Of a DNA stretch of 64,000 bases, positions 25,901 to 34,473 are shown one piece after another. The notes beneath the pieces were generated by a model. The model searched no databases. It saw only the letters and a program-made list of their open reading frames with translations, and was not told the origin of the DNA. Numbering within the stretch: the stretch's first letter is position 1; each line of letters starts with the position of its first letter. This DNA is from JALOLV01 sp046295175 (GTDB lineage: Bacteria > Bacteroidota > Bacteroidia > Cytophagales > Spirosomataceae), in NCBI GenBank assembly GCA_046295175.1, contig JBKBNY010000010.1, forward strand, positions 124,001-188,000, written 5' to 3'. The translations under genes were made by a program, and so were the position numbers.

Positions 25901-26071
25901 TTATTGGTCGAGCAATCTCAACATTTTATACAAAATCCAAACGAAGCAAAAGAGTTGCTGAGTGTCGGAGAATACAAATCAAACCATCCACTCAACGAAA
26001 TCGAAGTGGCTTCGCTTGCTATCGTAAGTCAGACGATTATGAACTACGACGAAGCCATTATCAGAAGATAA
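22907..26071 (+). CDS. Planctomycete-type cytochrome c / DUF1549 / LamG / DUF1553 lipoprotein
   Basis: A 1054-residue exported lipoprotein (LLFSC lipobox, C16). Domains in order: a PSCyt1 haem-c domain with CFKCH (C51-H55); a DUF1549/PSCyt2 domain (about 170-385) that also contains CARCH (C352-H356); a LamG/concanavalin-like insertion (about 435-665); and a C-terminal DUF1553/PSD1 domain (about 770-1050, LGLAQWLLDEENPLFTRVIV...NRFWQQFFGRGLV). Such proteins are common in Planctomycetes and some Bacteroidetes, with a presumed redox or carbohydrate-related role. They are normally paired with a DUF1501 gene, which is absent here. A terminator follows. Confidence 0.88.
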   Translation: MKYAFIFIASLLLFSCSDSIEIPQEITALEDSLPEEIDYNIHVKPILSDRCFKCHGPDKNKVEAGLQLTDAELASAKLKSGKRAIVAGDIDESELIKRILSHDPEEVMPTPKSNLSLDNKEKATLIKWIRQGAEYKELWSLNSIEKPDVPKIGTFFSRMGWSRHWETDWAKNEIDNFVLEKLRTTKLQPNNEADKTTLLRRVSLDLTGLPPTIAEINAFRNDKSADAYEKAVDRLLKSPHYGERMAVDWLDVARYADTHGYQFDVLRTAYPYRDWVINSFNQNLSFDKFITYQLAGDLLPKPTRNELIATAFNRMHMQNQEGGIVEDEYRAEYVADRVNTFGKAFLGLTVECARCHDHKYDPISTKDYYSLSAFFNNINEAGQVPALGESSPTIILTNKETDKKLAAIKQKILSLKKSPIVKVAPVFEKDKNEALKDTSLIAHFTFDETLRDSFKNEVNPKKYATVKGEDPTQLPEIVQGKFGLGRICNGMGVFDLGKNIAYFERHQPFSVSIWLNITKNGIKGPVFARSNGLDNGNRGYECILNADRTLNFNLNHSYPDNSIDIQTVQPLPFKKWFHLTVTYDGLGEAHGARIFIDGKQVATRTLADNLKKSIIYGYGKTIGFGILLNFQIGGKFRDSMKDFYFDELRIYNRDLAANEVSALAKNQVITPNYFENQASKNKILQLKAQETALYDACEEVMVMKERAFAKKTFVLKRGAYDAKGEEVLHNTPYKLPKFSEKYPKNRLGLAQWLLDEENPLFTRVIVNRFWQQFFGRGLVNTVDDFGNQGELPTHPELLDWLAAQFREDGFDTKKLIKRIVMSATYRQSSVNRYQNNEINDVENRFLARQSSYRLSAEIVRDNALAASGLLNRKIGGPSVHPYQPDGVWESLSNYMRYKQNHGDTLYRRSMYTILKRTAPHPAMINFDAPDRQLCTVKRQKTNTPLQALVTLNDVQFVEAARVLAEKTIKINPADKISYLFETIISRKPRKSEYELMKQLLVEQSQHFIQNPNEAKELLSVGEYKSNHPLNEIEVASLAIVSQTIMNYDEAIIRR

Positions 26072-26080
26072 ATAAAAACC

Positions 26081-26106
26081 AAAAGCGACCCCGAAGAGTC
26101 GCTTTT
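26081..26106. terminator. Bidirectional terminator between the PSD1 gene and typA
   Basis: Arms AAAAGCGAC (26081-26089) and GTCGCTTTT (26098-26106) around an 8-nt loop, between convergent genes. Confidence 0.8.
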
Positions 26107-26133
26107 CTTTGTAATATTGAATCGAGCCACCGA

Positions 26134-27948
26134 TTACGCCATAGCCATTTTGCTATTTTCGTAACGTTTACGCTCGTTTTCGTCCAAATAAATCTTACGC
26201 ATACGAATAGACTTTGGAGTAACCTCAACGTATTCGTCTTTTTGGATATATTCTAATGATTCTTCGAGAGAGAAATTGACCTTCGGAGCAATCTTTACGT
26301 TATCATCCGAGCCCGATGCACGGTGGTTTGTCAATTTTTTAGTTTCTTGAAGGTTTACCACGATGTCGTTTTGGCGGTTATGCTCTCCGATTACCTGACC
26401 CATGTAAATATCCTCACCTGGGTCGATGAAAAAGAATCCACGGTCTTGAAGGCGGTCGATTGCATACGGCGTAGCTGTACCAGTACCTTTTGAGATAATC
26501 GAACCATTGATACGCTCCGGAATCGGCCCTTTGAATGGCTGATATTCTAAGAAACGGTGCGTAATCACGGCTTCGCCTTGGGTAGCGGTAAGCATATTAG
26601 AACGCAAACCAATCAAACCACGCGACGGAATATTAAACTCTAAGTGTTGCAAATCGCCTTTTGGCTCCATCACGAGCAATTCACCTTTGCGTTGAGTTGC
26701 CAACTCGATAACCTTACCTGCGGTTTCTTCGGGTACATCCACAACCAAAGATTCGATAGGCTCATGACGAACACCGTCAATGTCTTTATATAATACTTGT
26801 GGCTGACCAACTTGTAGCTCGTAGCCCTCGCGACGCATAGTCTCGATAAGTACCGACAAGTGAAGAATACCACGACCAAATACCAAGAATTTATCTTCGG
26901 TTTCGCCAGTTTGTACTCTCAAAGCCAAGTTTTTCTCGGTTTCTTTCATCAAGCGGTCACGAACGTGGCGAGATGTTACGAATTTACCCTCTTTTCCGAA
27001 GAATGGTGAGTTGTTAATCGTGAATAACATACTCATTGTTGGCTCATCAACCGAGATACGTGGTAATGCCTCTGGATTTTCGGCATCGGCAACAGTATCG
27101 CCAATTTCAAAGTCTTCAAGACCTGTAATCGCACAGATTTCGCCACAACCTACTTCTGAAACCTTGTTTTTTGCCAATCCTTCAAACACGTTCAATTCTT
27201 TGATACGCATTTTCTTGAAAGTACCATCGGCTTTGCAAAGAGCAATCGGTTGGTTTTCTCTGAGTGTACCTCTAAACACACGACCGATAGCGATACGACC
27301 CGTAAACGAAGAATAATCGAGCGATGTAATCTGCATTTGCGAAGTACCTTCGTTCATCGGTGCTGGCGGAATCTCGCTGATGATTGTATCTAAAAGTACC
27401 GAAATATCTTCTGTTTTCTCTTTCCAATCCAATGACATCCAACCTTGTTTTGACGAACCAAACACCGTAACAAAGTTCAACTGGTCTTCGGTAGCATCGA
27501 GGTTAAACATCAAATCAAAAACTTCTTCTTGTACTTCTTCTGGGCGGCAGTTTTCTTTATCTACTTTATTGACAACCACGATTGGTTTCAAGCCCAACTC
27601 GATGGCTTTGCTCAATACAAAGCGAGTTTGTGGCATGGCACCCTCAAATGCATCGACAAGCAAGATAACGCCATCGGCCATTTTCAATACGCGTTCTACT
27701 TCTCCTCCAAAGTCGGCGTGGCCTGGAGTATCAATTACGTTGATTTTAACGCCTTTGTAGCGAACCGATACGTTTTTCGACAAAATCGTAATTCCACGTT
27801 CACGTTCAAGGTCGTTGTTATCTAATATTAAATCATCAAATTGTTGATTTTCCCTGAAAATTTTGCTGAAATGGATAATTTTATCCACCAATGTCGTTTT
27901 ACCGTGGTCAACGTGAGCAATAATTGCAATGTTACGGATGTTATTCAT
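26134..27948 (-). CDS. typA: Translational GTPase TypA/BipA
   Basis: A 604-residue ribosome-binding GTPase of the elongation-factor family. G1 is AHVDHGKTT (11-19), G2 is the RGITI segment, G3 is DTPGHADFGG (about 73-82) and G4 is NKVD. Domain II, the EF-G-like domain and the TypA-specific C-terminal domain (SRGLIGLRSNMLT and KNDIVVN-type motifs) are all present. BipA helps ribosome assembly and translation under stress and cold. Single-gene unit with a long AT-rich upstream region (27949-28150). Confidence 0.97.
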   Translation of the reverse strand: MNNIRNIAIIAHVDHGKTTLVDKIIHFSKIFRENQQFDDLILDNNDLERERGITILSKNVSVRYKGVKINVIDTPGHADFGGEVERVLKMADGVILLVDAFEGAMPQTRFVLSKAIELGLKPIVVVNKVDKENCRPEEVQEEVFDLMFNLDATEDQLNFVTVFGSSKQGWMSLDWKEKTEDISVLLDTIISEIPPAPMNEGTSQMQITSLDYSSFTGRIAIGRVFRGTLRENQPIALCKADGTFKKMRIKELNVFEGLAKNKVSEVGCGEICAITGLEDFEIGDTVADAENPEALPRISVDEPTMSMLFTINNSPFFGKEGKFVTSRHVRDRLMKETEKNLALRVQTGETEDKFLVFGRGILHLSVLIETMRREGYELQVGQPQVLYKDIDGVRHEPIESLVVDVPEETAGKVIELATQRKGELLVMEPKGDLQHLEFNIPSRGLIGLRSNMLTATQGEAVITHRFLEYQPFKGPIPERINGSIISKGTGTATPYAIDRLQDRGFFFIDPGEDIYMGQVIGEHNRQNDIVVNLQETKKLTNHRASGSDDNVKIAPKVNFSLEESLEYIQKDEYVEVTPKSIRMRKIYLDENERKRYENSKMAMA

Positions 27949-28157
27949 AAGATTTTTTAAAAATTTCTTGAATTATTCGATTGAATCGAATGACGAATAA
28001 TCGAATAGTTTTTGATGAAGTATTCGAGATATTCTACATTCTCAAAATTCGATTAATTTCAAAAATGCCCGCAAAATTACAAATAAAAAACCTGAAAATC
28101 AGACAATTACAATTATTGATTTGTTAAATACAGAAGATTCTTGGATTAGTGCAATAT

Positions 28158-29039
28158 TTACTTTCGATACTTACATTGTGAATTGTCAGATTTGAGATAG
28201 TAAGACCTGAAATTCAGTGCTTTAGGGTCGGTGCAGCCTACGAGGTTGAGTAATTCGATATTTTTGAAATCAATCGGATGGCTCTCGGCTTGCAAAGCAA
28301 TATAGCCTTCTTTGAGAGGTGTTGAGTCTTTTTTTATCCATTCTTTAGCGTGTTCGTCGCTGATTCCGCCCGACTTCCAATCCATCGAAGTCGTATTCAC
28401 AAAACCACCCCCTACTTGCAATCTCTCGAATGTCAAAACCGTGTCGCCCTCGATGATTTGGTGAGCAATCGAATCGCCCAAAACTATCAATTCGGCCTTT
28501 ACCCACTGGTCGCCATCGTAAGTTTTTGAGTCAGAATCAATACAATGTTCGGGGCGTAATTTGCCTTTCATATAAACTTGGGTTCCGGGTGTGCAGAGAT
28601 TGCCCGTGTGGCGAGTACCTTTACCCAATCCACCCAAAAGTTGTAATTCGAGTGAAACCGGAAAACCCTGATTGAACGATAAACTTTGAGCCGATTGCGA
28701 ATGAAACATCACACCACTGTTGCGGACATTCCAACTTGCTCCGCCTTTGGTTTGGTTGCCCACAAATCGGTATTCAAACTTTAATCTGTAAAACGAATAA
28801 GGCGTTTTGTAATAAAGGTGTCCGTATTTATCATCGAAGGTTTCGTATTCATCGTACATCACCCTGAGCATACCATCTTGTACTCTAAAAGTGTTTTTGT
28901 AGTTATCGTTTACGGCTTGTCCAGCGATTTTAATATCCCAGCCATCGAGGTTTTTTCCATTAAAAAGGCTCTGCCAGTCAGATTTCTTTTGGGCAAATAA
29001 TGTACAGATTGAAAGAAGGTAAAAAAAGAGTGTTTTCAT
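28158..29039 (-). CDS. DUF1080 (3-keto-disaccharide hydrolase-type) secreted protein
   Basis: A 293-residue exported protein started at the ATG at 29039, which gives a signal peptide (MKTLFFYLLSICTLFAQ). The upstream 23 codons overlap the HAD gene and are unlikely to be used. The body is a DUF1080 concanavalin-like domain: WQSLFNGKNLDGWDI near the N-terminus, then NSGVMFHSQ, SLELQLLG and the closing YIALQAESHPIDFKNIELL. The last ~25 residues (VGCTDPKALNFRSYY, NSQCKY) add two Cys. Family members are thought to act on 3-ketosugars or to bind carbohydrate. Confidence 0.85.
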   Translation of the reverse strand: MKTLFFYLLSICTLFAQKKSDWQSLFNGKNLDGWDIKIAGQAVNDNYKNTFRVQDGMLRVMYDEYETFDDKYGHLYYKTPYSFYRLKFEYRFVGNQTKGGASWNVRNSGVMFHSQSAQSLSFNQGFPVSLELQLLGGLGKGTRHTGNLCTPGTQVYMKGKLRPEHCIDSDSKTYDGDQWVKAELIVLGDSIAHQIIEGDTVLTFERLQVGGGFVNTTSMDWKSGGISDEHAKEWIKKDSTPLKEGYIALQAESHPIDFKNIELLNLVGCTDPKALNFRSYYLKSDNSQCKYRK

Positions 29040-29082
29040 TGTCAGAATCGTAGGGTTGAATGTCTGACAAAGATATGTAATT

Positions 29083-29769
29083 TTAGAGATTGTACAAGAC
29101 CCCTCCAAATTCTCTCAGGCTCTTTATTTTGCGGTCGGCAATATCGAATTTCGGGTCATTGTATTCGTGATGGGCTGGAACGGCAACTACAAAACATCCT
29201 GCGGCTTTTGCAGAACGGATTCCGTTGGTAGAGTCTTCAAAAACAATACAATTCTGCGGCTGGAAACCTAATTTTTGAGCAACGGCTAAGTAAACATCAG
29301 GGAATGGTTTGTTGCGTTGTTCGAGTGTGGCAGAGTGATAAAAATCGAAATAATGCTTGACTTTGAGACGATTAAGCACAATTTCTATCATAAACATTGG
29401 CGATGCCGATGCCAACCCTACTTTTAAATTATTGGCTTGACAATATTCTAAAACCTCATAAACGCCCGGCATTGCTTCGGCGTTTGCCCCAATCAAATCG
29501 GCAGCGGTTTGAAGCACTTCGGTTTCAACTTGTTCGATAGATTTGCCCGTCCACGGTTGTTTCTGATACCAATAATTCATCACATCTTTTGTAGGTAAAC
29601 CAGTGGTTTCGAGGCAGTTTTCGAGTGTGAGTTCGATACCCACCGTTCTGAAAACCTGCATTTCGGCTTGTTGCCAAAAAGGTTCAGAATCAACCAATAG
29701 CCCGTCCATATCAAAGATTACGGCCGAAAATTGTGGATTTGGTTCTTGGAGCATTTTATTTATTGACAT
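29083..29769 (-). CDS. hxpB: HAD-family phosphatase, hexitol-phosphatase (HxpB/YniC) type
   Basis: A 228-residue Mg-dependent sugar-phosphate phosphatase of HAD subfamily I. It has motif I FDMDGLLVDSEP (nucleophile and general acid both Asp), cap domain about 35-95, motif II GLASASPMF, motif III KPFPDVYL and motif IV FEDSTNGIRSAK. The cap wording NYWYQKQPW and the ASASP motif closely match E. coli HxpB. The substrate is therefore probably a hexitol- or deoxyhexose-6-phosphate. Starts at 29784 or 29754 are also possible. It is upstream of the DUF1080 gene on the same strand (43 bp), possibly co-transcribed. Confidence 0.82.
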   Translation of the reverse strand: MSINKMLQEPNPQFSAVIFDMDGLLVDSEPFWQQAEMQVFRTVGIELTLENCLETTGLPTKDVMNYWYQKQPWTGKSIEQVETEVLQTAADLIGANAEAMPGVYEVLEYCQANNLKVGLASASPMFMIEIVLNRLKVKHYFDFYHSATLEQRNKPFPDVYLAVAQKLGFQPQNCIVFEDSTNGIRSAKAAGCFVVAVPAHHEYNDPKFDIADRKIKSLREFGGVLYNL

Positions 29770-29795
29770 AAAATATTGTAGCATTACTTAAATTT

Positions 29796-29828
29796 AACGC
29801 TGTCATGGTTCAAAACCCTGACAGCGTT
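29796..29828. terminator. Hairpin downstream of the ABC exporter
   Basis: Arms AACGCTGTCA (29796-29805) and TGACAGCGTT (29819-29828), extended inward by GGTT/AACC. It lies between the ABC exporter stop and the HAD gene start. Confidence 0.55.
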
Positions 29829-29870
29829 GCTAAAGCACATCCGGAATTGTAAATCAAAAATCCGAAATTA

Positions 29871-31652
29871 TTACGCTTCTTCCATTTGCAATTGTTTTTC
29901 GTAGAGTTCTCGGTACGAGCCACCCAGATTCATCAATTCGTCGTGAGTACCTTGCTCGATAACCCTACCGCCATCAAGCACCAAGATTTTATCGGCCAAC
30001 TTTGCCGAAGAAACCCGATGTGATATGATAACCGAAGTACGGTTTTGCATGATGCGTTCGAGGTTATTCAGGATGATGTTTTCGGTATTTGTATCAACCG
30101 CCGAAAGGCAATCATCCAAAACCAGAATTTTGGGTTCACGCACGATAGCACGAGCGATTGAAAGCCTTTGTTTTTGCCCACCCGAAAGCGTAATACCTCT
30201 CTCTCCAATTTTTGTATCGAATTTATCCTCGAAATCCATGATATTTTTGTACAAATCGGCATCCTTAGTAGCCTGAATCACTTGCTCGTCAGTCAAGTTA
30301 GGCGACCCAAACTTGGCGTTATTCATTATCGTATCCGAGAATAAAAACACATCTTGTGGCACGTATCCCATTTGGCTACGTAGGTACTGAATATCATAAT
30401 CTTTTATCGAAGCATCATCAATCAAAATTTGTCCGTCAGTCGTATCGTACATTCTCAAAATCAAATTGGCAATTGTACTTTTCCCCGAACCAGTCGTTCC
30501 CAAAATCGCAATAGATTGCCCAGCTTTTACTTCAAGACTAAAATCTTTAAGTGCGTGTATTCCCGAATCTGGATAAACAAAATTCACATTCTTGAATTGT
30601 ATTTTTCCGTTAATCTCTTTTGTGAGATTCTTCTCAGAAACTATGTCGGTTTTGATATTCAGAAACTCATTGATACGCTGTTGCGAAGCCGCCGCTCGCT
30701 GAATTTGACTCGAAGTCCAGCCCAAAGCCACCAATGGCCAAGTGAGCATATACACATACAGAATAAATTCGGTGATATTGCCCGGAGTCAATCGTCCAGC
30801 AATGATTTCTTGTCCGCCAATGTAAACACAAAGTACAGTGCTTAAACCAATTAAAAACGCTACAACTGGGGTGAAAAGCGAATCTACCCGAGTCAAAGCC
30901 AATGACTTTGATTTATAGATATTGCTCTCAACCTCAAATCTACGTGCCGAATCGTCTTCACGGGCGAATGCCTTCAAAACCCTGATTCCAGAAAATGCCT
31001 CTTGTACAAAAGTAGAGAGATTCGAAAGGCTTCTTTGGATTTCTTCGGAGCGTTTATTGACAATACTACTCACAATAAAAATACAGATAGAAAGCACCGG
31101 CATCGGCACCAAAACCCACCAAGTAAGGCGAGCATTGGTGTAGAACATATATGACAAAATCAAGATAACCGATGTAGCCATATTGAGCAAATACATGATG
31201 GATGGCCCCACGTACATACGCACTTTACTGACGTCTTCGGAGATACGAGCCATCAAATCGCCAGTATTGTTTTTCCGATAAAAGCTCAGTGGAAGCGTCT
31301 GATAATGAGCGTAGATTTCGTTCTTTAAATCATACTCAATGTGCCGCGACATCACGATGATTGTCTGCCTAACTAAAAATAAGAAGATGCCTTTCAGAAC
31401 GGCCATTGCCAAAATCAAAAGTCCATAGACCGTAATGCTGTACGTAAAAACACCGTACATCGAGGTTTGACTTTGGGTATTATCGTAAAGAAAATAAATG
31501 TCGATGTTCTCTTTGACCAAATCGAGTGCGTGGCGAACAACCTGTGCAGGCACAACCCCAAAAAGGTTGGAGATAATCATGAAGAGAATCCCCGAAAGTA
31601 GATACCACTTATATTTTACAAAGTATTTGTTGAGATAGGCAAGATGCTTCAA
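29871..31652 (-). CDS. ABC exporter, fused permease and ATPase (MdlB/MsbA-like)
   Basis: A 593-residue half-transporter that should work as a dimer in the inner membrane. The N-terminal ~320 residues form a six-TM exporter domain. The C-terminal ATPase has Walker A GTTGSGKST (about 381-389), Q-loop GYVPQDVFLF, signature LSGGQKQRLSIARAI and Walker B ILVLDDCLSAVD, followed by the H-loop ISHRVSS. In the Walker B tail, D-D-C replaces the more usual D-E-P/A. The Asp at the position of the catalytic Glu occurs in some exporters and may lower ATP turnover. Substrate (drug or lipid) is not readable. Divergent from the sigma factor gene. Confidence 0.9.
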   Translation of the reverse strand: MKHLAYLNKYFVKYKWYLLSGILFMIISNLFGVVPAQVVRHALDLVKENIDIYFLYDNTQSQTSMYGVFTYSITVYGLLILAMAVLKGIFLFLVRQTIIVMSRHIEYDLKNEIYAHYQTLPLSFYRKNNTGDLMARISEDVSKVRMYVGPSIMYLLNMATSVILILSYMFYTNARLTWWVLVPMPVLSICIFIVSSIVNKRSEEIQRSLSNLSTFVQEAFSGIRVLKAFAREDDSARRFEVESNIYKSKSLALTRVDSLFTPVVAFLIGLSTVLCVYIGGQEIIAGRLTPGNITEFILYVYMLTWPLVALGWTSSQIQRAAASQQRINEFLNIKTDIVSEKNLTKEINGKIQFKNVNFVYPDSGIHALKDFSLEVKAGQSIAILGTTGSGKSTIANLILRMYDTTDGQILIDDASIKDYDIQYLRSQMGYVPQDVFLFSDTIMNNAKFGSPNLTDEQVIQATKDADLYKNIMDFEDKFDTKIGERGITLSGGQKQRLSIARAIVREPKILVLDDCLSAVDTNTENIILNNLERIMQNRTSVIISHRVSSAKLADKILVLDGGRVIEQGTHDELMNLGGSYRELYEKQLQMEEA

Positions 31653-31843
31653 TGCTTATAAAATAAATTTTGTGAATGACGATTGAAGATTACTGAAAAT
31701 CTAAAGCGTATTCTTTGGTTTTATGTATTATTAAAAACACAAATCTACCGCTATTTGTTGCATTTTGTAAATTTTATTGGTCAAACATACAACTATTATT
31801 AGAGGTTTTGCATTATACAAAAAAATCGCCAACAGTTTTGATA

Positions 31844-32392
31844 TTGACTTCAACACTTGACCTACTCCAGCGACGAGATGCCTCTGCTCAGCGTAAAGTC
31901 TATGAGCAGTACTCAAACACGCTGTATTGGACCGCCTTCCGCTATGTACGTGAGCGTATGGTGGCAGAGGATATTGTTGTCGAAGCATTTATGAAGATTT
32001 TTGAAGCCGTTACAAATGTAAAATTTGAATCGCTTCGTAATTTTGAGGCTTGGATGAAGCGAATCGTGATTAATGAATCGCTATCGTACCTTCGGAAACA
32101 CGCCAATTTTAGGATGATGCCCGAAACCGAAGCTGCCGAAGAACCCATTGAAGACCATACACTCGAAAAGATTTCGGCCGAGGAGATACACGCACTGATA
32201 GCAAAATTGCCCGATGGATACCGAACAGTGTTTAATTTATATGTGGTAGAAGGGTACACCCACCGAGAGATTGGTGAAATGTTGGGAATAAGCGAAGGGA
32301 CTTCAAAATCACAATTGAACCACGCCAGAAAACTATTGCAAAAGAAAATATTAATGTTGGATAGTGATGCAGCAAGAAGATTTTTATCGTAA
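31844..32392 (+). CDS. ECF-type RNA polymerase sigma factor
   Basis: A sigma-70 family regulator with region 2 (YEQYSNTLYWTAFRYV...AEDIVVEAFMKIF) and region 4 (LPDGYRTVFNLYVVEGYTHREIGEMLGISEGTSKSQLNHARKLL). The open frame reaches back to 31715 but lacks any ATG. Family length suggests a start at the TTG at 31844 or 31838, just before TSTLDLLQRRDA, so the exact start is uncertain. The stop lies 26 bp inside the next gene, whose product has a membrane segment and could be its anti-sigma partner. Function: control of a small stress or envelope regulon, target unknown. Confidence 0.85.
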   Translation: MTSTLDLLQRRDASAQRKVYEQYSNTLYWTAFRYVRERMVAEDIVVEAFMKIFEAVTNVKFESLRNFEAWMKRIVINESLSYLRKHANFRMMPETEAAEEPIEDHTLEKISAEEIHALIAKLPDGYRTVFNLYVVEGYTHREIGEMLGISEGTSKSQLNHARKLLQKKILMLDSDAARRFLS

Positions 32393-33122
32393 GATTCAAG
32401 AAAAAATGAACCATTTGGAGTCAAACTCTGAATGGAACAAAGAAGACGTTTGGCGACGCATCAATCGCCAGGAGTCGGCTGTTGTGGTTGCCCATAAGCG
32501 TAATTTATGGGTTTATGCGGCGGCGGCGAGTATAGTTATTGCTTTAGGGATTGGCTTGGTTGTGATGAATCAAACCGATGAAAAGCAGTTTGTTAGTGAG
32601 AATACCATAAGTAATAATACTGAGAAATCTATTGAGCCTTCTGAGGTTATCGAAAATCAAAATCCAAAAGAAGACGTCATTCAAAATAAAACATTAGTCG
32701 TTAGTAATCAGAATATTACGCCAAATGAAAATTTGGCTACCTCAACAGTAAACGGTGGTAACGTTGAGCAAACAAACCAAATTAGTTCTAAAGAAAGCGT
32801 AGAAAATACTACTGCTGTTGAATCGGTGGTGACGACCGTTGCTCAGAATGTCGAAACATCAGCAGAAGAACCAAAACACACTATCGCCGAACCTAAAAAC
32901 GAAGAGCAGCCTGCGGTAGAGGCACAGTTTCAAGGCGGTAAAGTTGTGGTACTGAATATCCCAGTTGCCGAAGAAGAAGACAGAGGTAAGAAAAAGAAGA
33001 ATGTTCTGACCAAAATCTTCAAGAAAGACAGTAATAAGCCCGAACGTACCGATAAAATCTGGGCGTTTGTCAAAGAGAGTTTTAAGAATGATTCGATAGA
33101 AAAGAGAGATTCGGTGAGGTAA
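32364..33122 (+). CDS. Single-pass membrane protein, candidate anti-sigma factor
   Basis: A 252-residue protein starting at GTG 32364 or ATG 32367, overlapping the sigma gene by about 29 bp. The N-terminal ~45 residues are cytoplasmic (KIQEKMNHLESNSEWNKEDVWRRI). One membrane segment lies at about 49-67 (WVYAAAASIVIALGIGLVV), followed by a long Asn/Glu/Thr-rich low-complexity linker and a basic C-terminal region (KKKKNVLTKIFKK). Position and topology match the anti-sigma partner of the overlapping ECF sigma factor. No zinc-finger or FecR motif is visible, so this is inference from context. A terminator overlaps its stop. Confidence 0.6.
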   Translation: MMQQEDFYRKIQEKMNHLESNSEWNKEDVWRRINRQESAVVVAHKRNLWVYAAAASIVIALGIGLVVMNQTDEKQFVSENTISNNTEKSIEPSEVIENQNPKEDVIQNKTLVVSNQNITPNENLATSTVNGGNVEQTNQISSKESVENTTAVESVVTTVAQNVETSAEEPKHTIAEPKNEEQPAVEAQFQGGKVVVLNIPVAEEEDRGKKKKNVLTKIFKKDSNKPERTDKIWAFVKESFKNDSIEKRDSVR

Positions 33123-33137
33123 CCGAATCTTTTTTTT
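33107..33137 (+). terminator. Terminator of the sigma/anti-sigma operon
   Basis: Arms AGATTCGGT (33107-33115) and ACCGAATCT (33122-33130) with a 6-nt loop, then a run of T. It overlaps the stop codon at 33120-33122. Confidence 0.85.
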
Positions 33138-33159
33138 GATTAATTTTTTGCGATAACTT

Positions 33160-33495
33160 TTACAGTTTCATTCTCCTAATATTCGTTGCCTGTCTTCTCG
33201 AAATATCAAGTACGGTTCCATCGCTCAAGAAAGCTTTACTTCCATCTCGTTTGAGCAAAAATCTATCTAAATACTTTCTGTTGAGCAAATATGACTTATT
33301 GATACGAATAAACGACTTGCCATCTAATGCCTCTGCATACATACCAAGATGCCTGGATGAAATAATCGTCCGTTTATCGGCAGTATAAAAAATCGTGTAA
33401 TTGACGTCGGATTGAAGATAAAGCACATCATCTGTGCTTAGCTGTATGCGTTCGCCGTTATGCAGCAATCTAAAATTTTGGGCTATCGGTGTCAT
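33160..33495 (-). CDS. Stand-alone LytTR DNA-binding protein
   Basis: A 111-residue protein that is essentially only a LytTR domain (DDVLYLQSDVNYTIFYT, RHLGMYAEALDGKSFIRINKSYLLNRKYL, LDISRRQATNIRRM). There is no receiver domain, so it is not a normal response regulator and must be controlled in another way. It is divergent from the cassette B regulator at 33651 across a 155-bp gap, so it may regulate that gene or be regulated from the same region. Confidence 0.85.
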   Translation of the reverse strand: MTPIAQNFRLLHNGERIQLSTDDVLYLQSDVNYTIFYTADKRTIISSRHLGMYAEALDGKSFIRINKSYLLNRKYLDRFLLKRDGSKAFLSDGTVLDISRRQATNIRRMKL

Positions 33496-33650
33496 TGGGG
33501 GTTATATGGGATAGAGTTTTGGGAAGAGGCTACAATTACCGAAAAATAAAAAATTTTAGTTTTTTATTTTTTCGATTGTAAATTGACAAAAAAACCGATA
33601 GCTTGTATCCCCTATTGTGGGGGTATAATTTGTATCTCTACTAAAAAAAT

Positions 33651-34472
33651 ATGAAAAAAAAGTTACCCGAAGACGAATTCACCAAAATGAAGGCGTTTGC
33701 GAAAGAGTTATTCCCAAATCCAGAAGAAATAGAAACGATTGTCCCAGATTTTGTACACGAACAAGAAATTCATCGCATTAAACAAGGAGTAAGAACCGAG
33801 CAATTTTTCTTTATCACTGATATGCTCGATTTTGAGATAAAGTTTGCACTGGGCCTCGAATCAATCGGGTATAACTCTGAAACATTCGACCTCAGACAGT
33901 ATTTCAATATTATTGAAAGCGATGGCACGCTACCATTGATGACACTACTCGGCCGAGAAACATTCAAAATGGCAAATCTAAACATTGTCTCATTTGCTAA
34001 GCCCAAATACATTGTATTGTTACCCATAAAGCACAATAATGGTCAAGTTTTGCTGACAAAAAGGGTGATTTCTCCTTGGCAAATCACTATTGATGGCAAG
34101 ATTACCGCTTTTTTATCTGAATATACAATCATTGGGGGATACAAAGGTGAAGGGCTGAATCCTCGATTCTTGGACGTTATACCCGAAGCCAAAGTTGAAT
34201 TCGATAAAATTGTCTCAATGATGCTCACAATCCAGCCACATTTCAAGAATCCGTTTTCGCCAAAAGAGACATTATTACTAAAATATTACAACGAAAACGA
34301 AGGTAACTCACCCCAAGTAACCGCCGGAGAAAACAACATAACTGTACAAACACTTTATGATTACAATAAAAAAATTCTCTCCAAAGCCAAGAAGTTTTTC
34401 GGAGAGAATGTTGCGTTTACGTCGGCCAAAATGGTTGCCAAACACCTCAAAGATAACGGCTTTTTGAAATAA
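33651..34472 (+). CDS. Putative LuxR-like regulator of the duplicated cassette (copy B)
   Basis: A 273-residue paralogue of the 12839-13657 product. Matching blocks are AFAKELFPNPE (about 15-25), EQFFFITDMLDFE, LLGRETFK, ISPWQIT, IQPHFKNPFSPKETLLLKYY and YNKKILSKAKKFFG, ending in a similar HLKDNGFLK tail. The C-terminal part fits a LuxR/GerE-type HTH by spacing. The N-terminal part could be a PAS-like sensor. Its upstream region holds a TATCCCC / GGGGGTA dyad (33606-33625). The stop is 1 bp from that of the convergent GNAT-like gene. Confidence 0.5.
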   Translation: MKKKLPEDEFTKMKAFAKELFPNPEEIETIVPDFVHEQEIHRIKQGVRTEQFFFITDMLDFEIKFALGLESIGYNSETFDLRQYFNIIESDGTLPLMTLLGRETFKMANLNIVSFAKPKYIVLLPIKHNNGQVLLTKRVISPWQITIDGKITAFLSEYTIIGGYKGEGLNPRFLDVIPEAKVEFDKIVSMMLTIQPHFKNPFSPKETLLLKYYNENEGNSPQVTAGENNITVQTLYDYNKKILSKAKKFFGENVAFTSAKMVAKHLKDNGFLK

Positions 34473-34473
34473 G

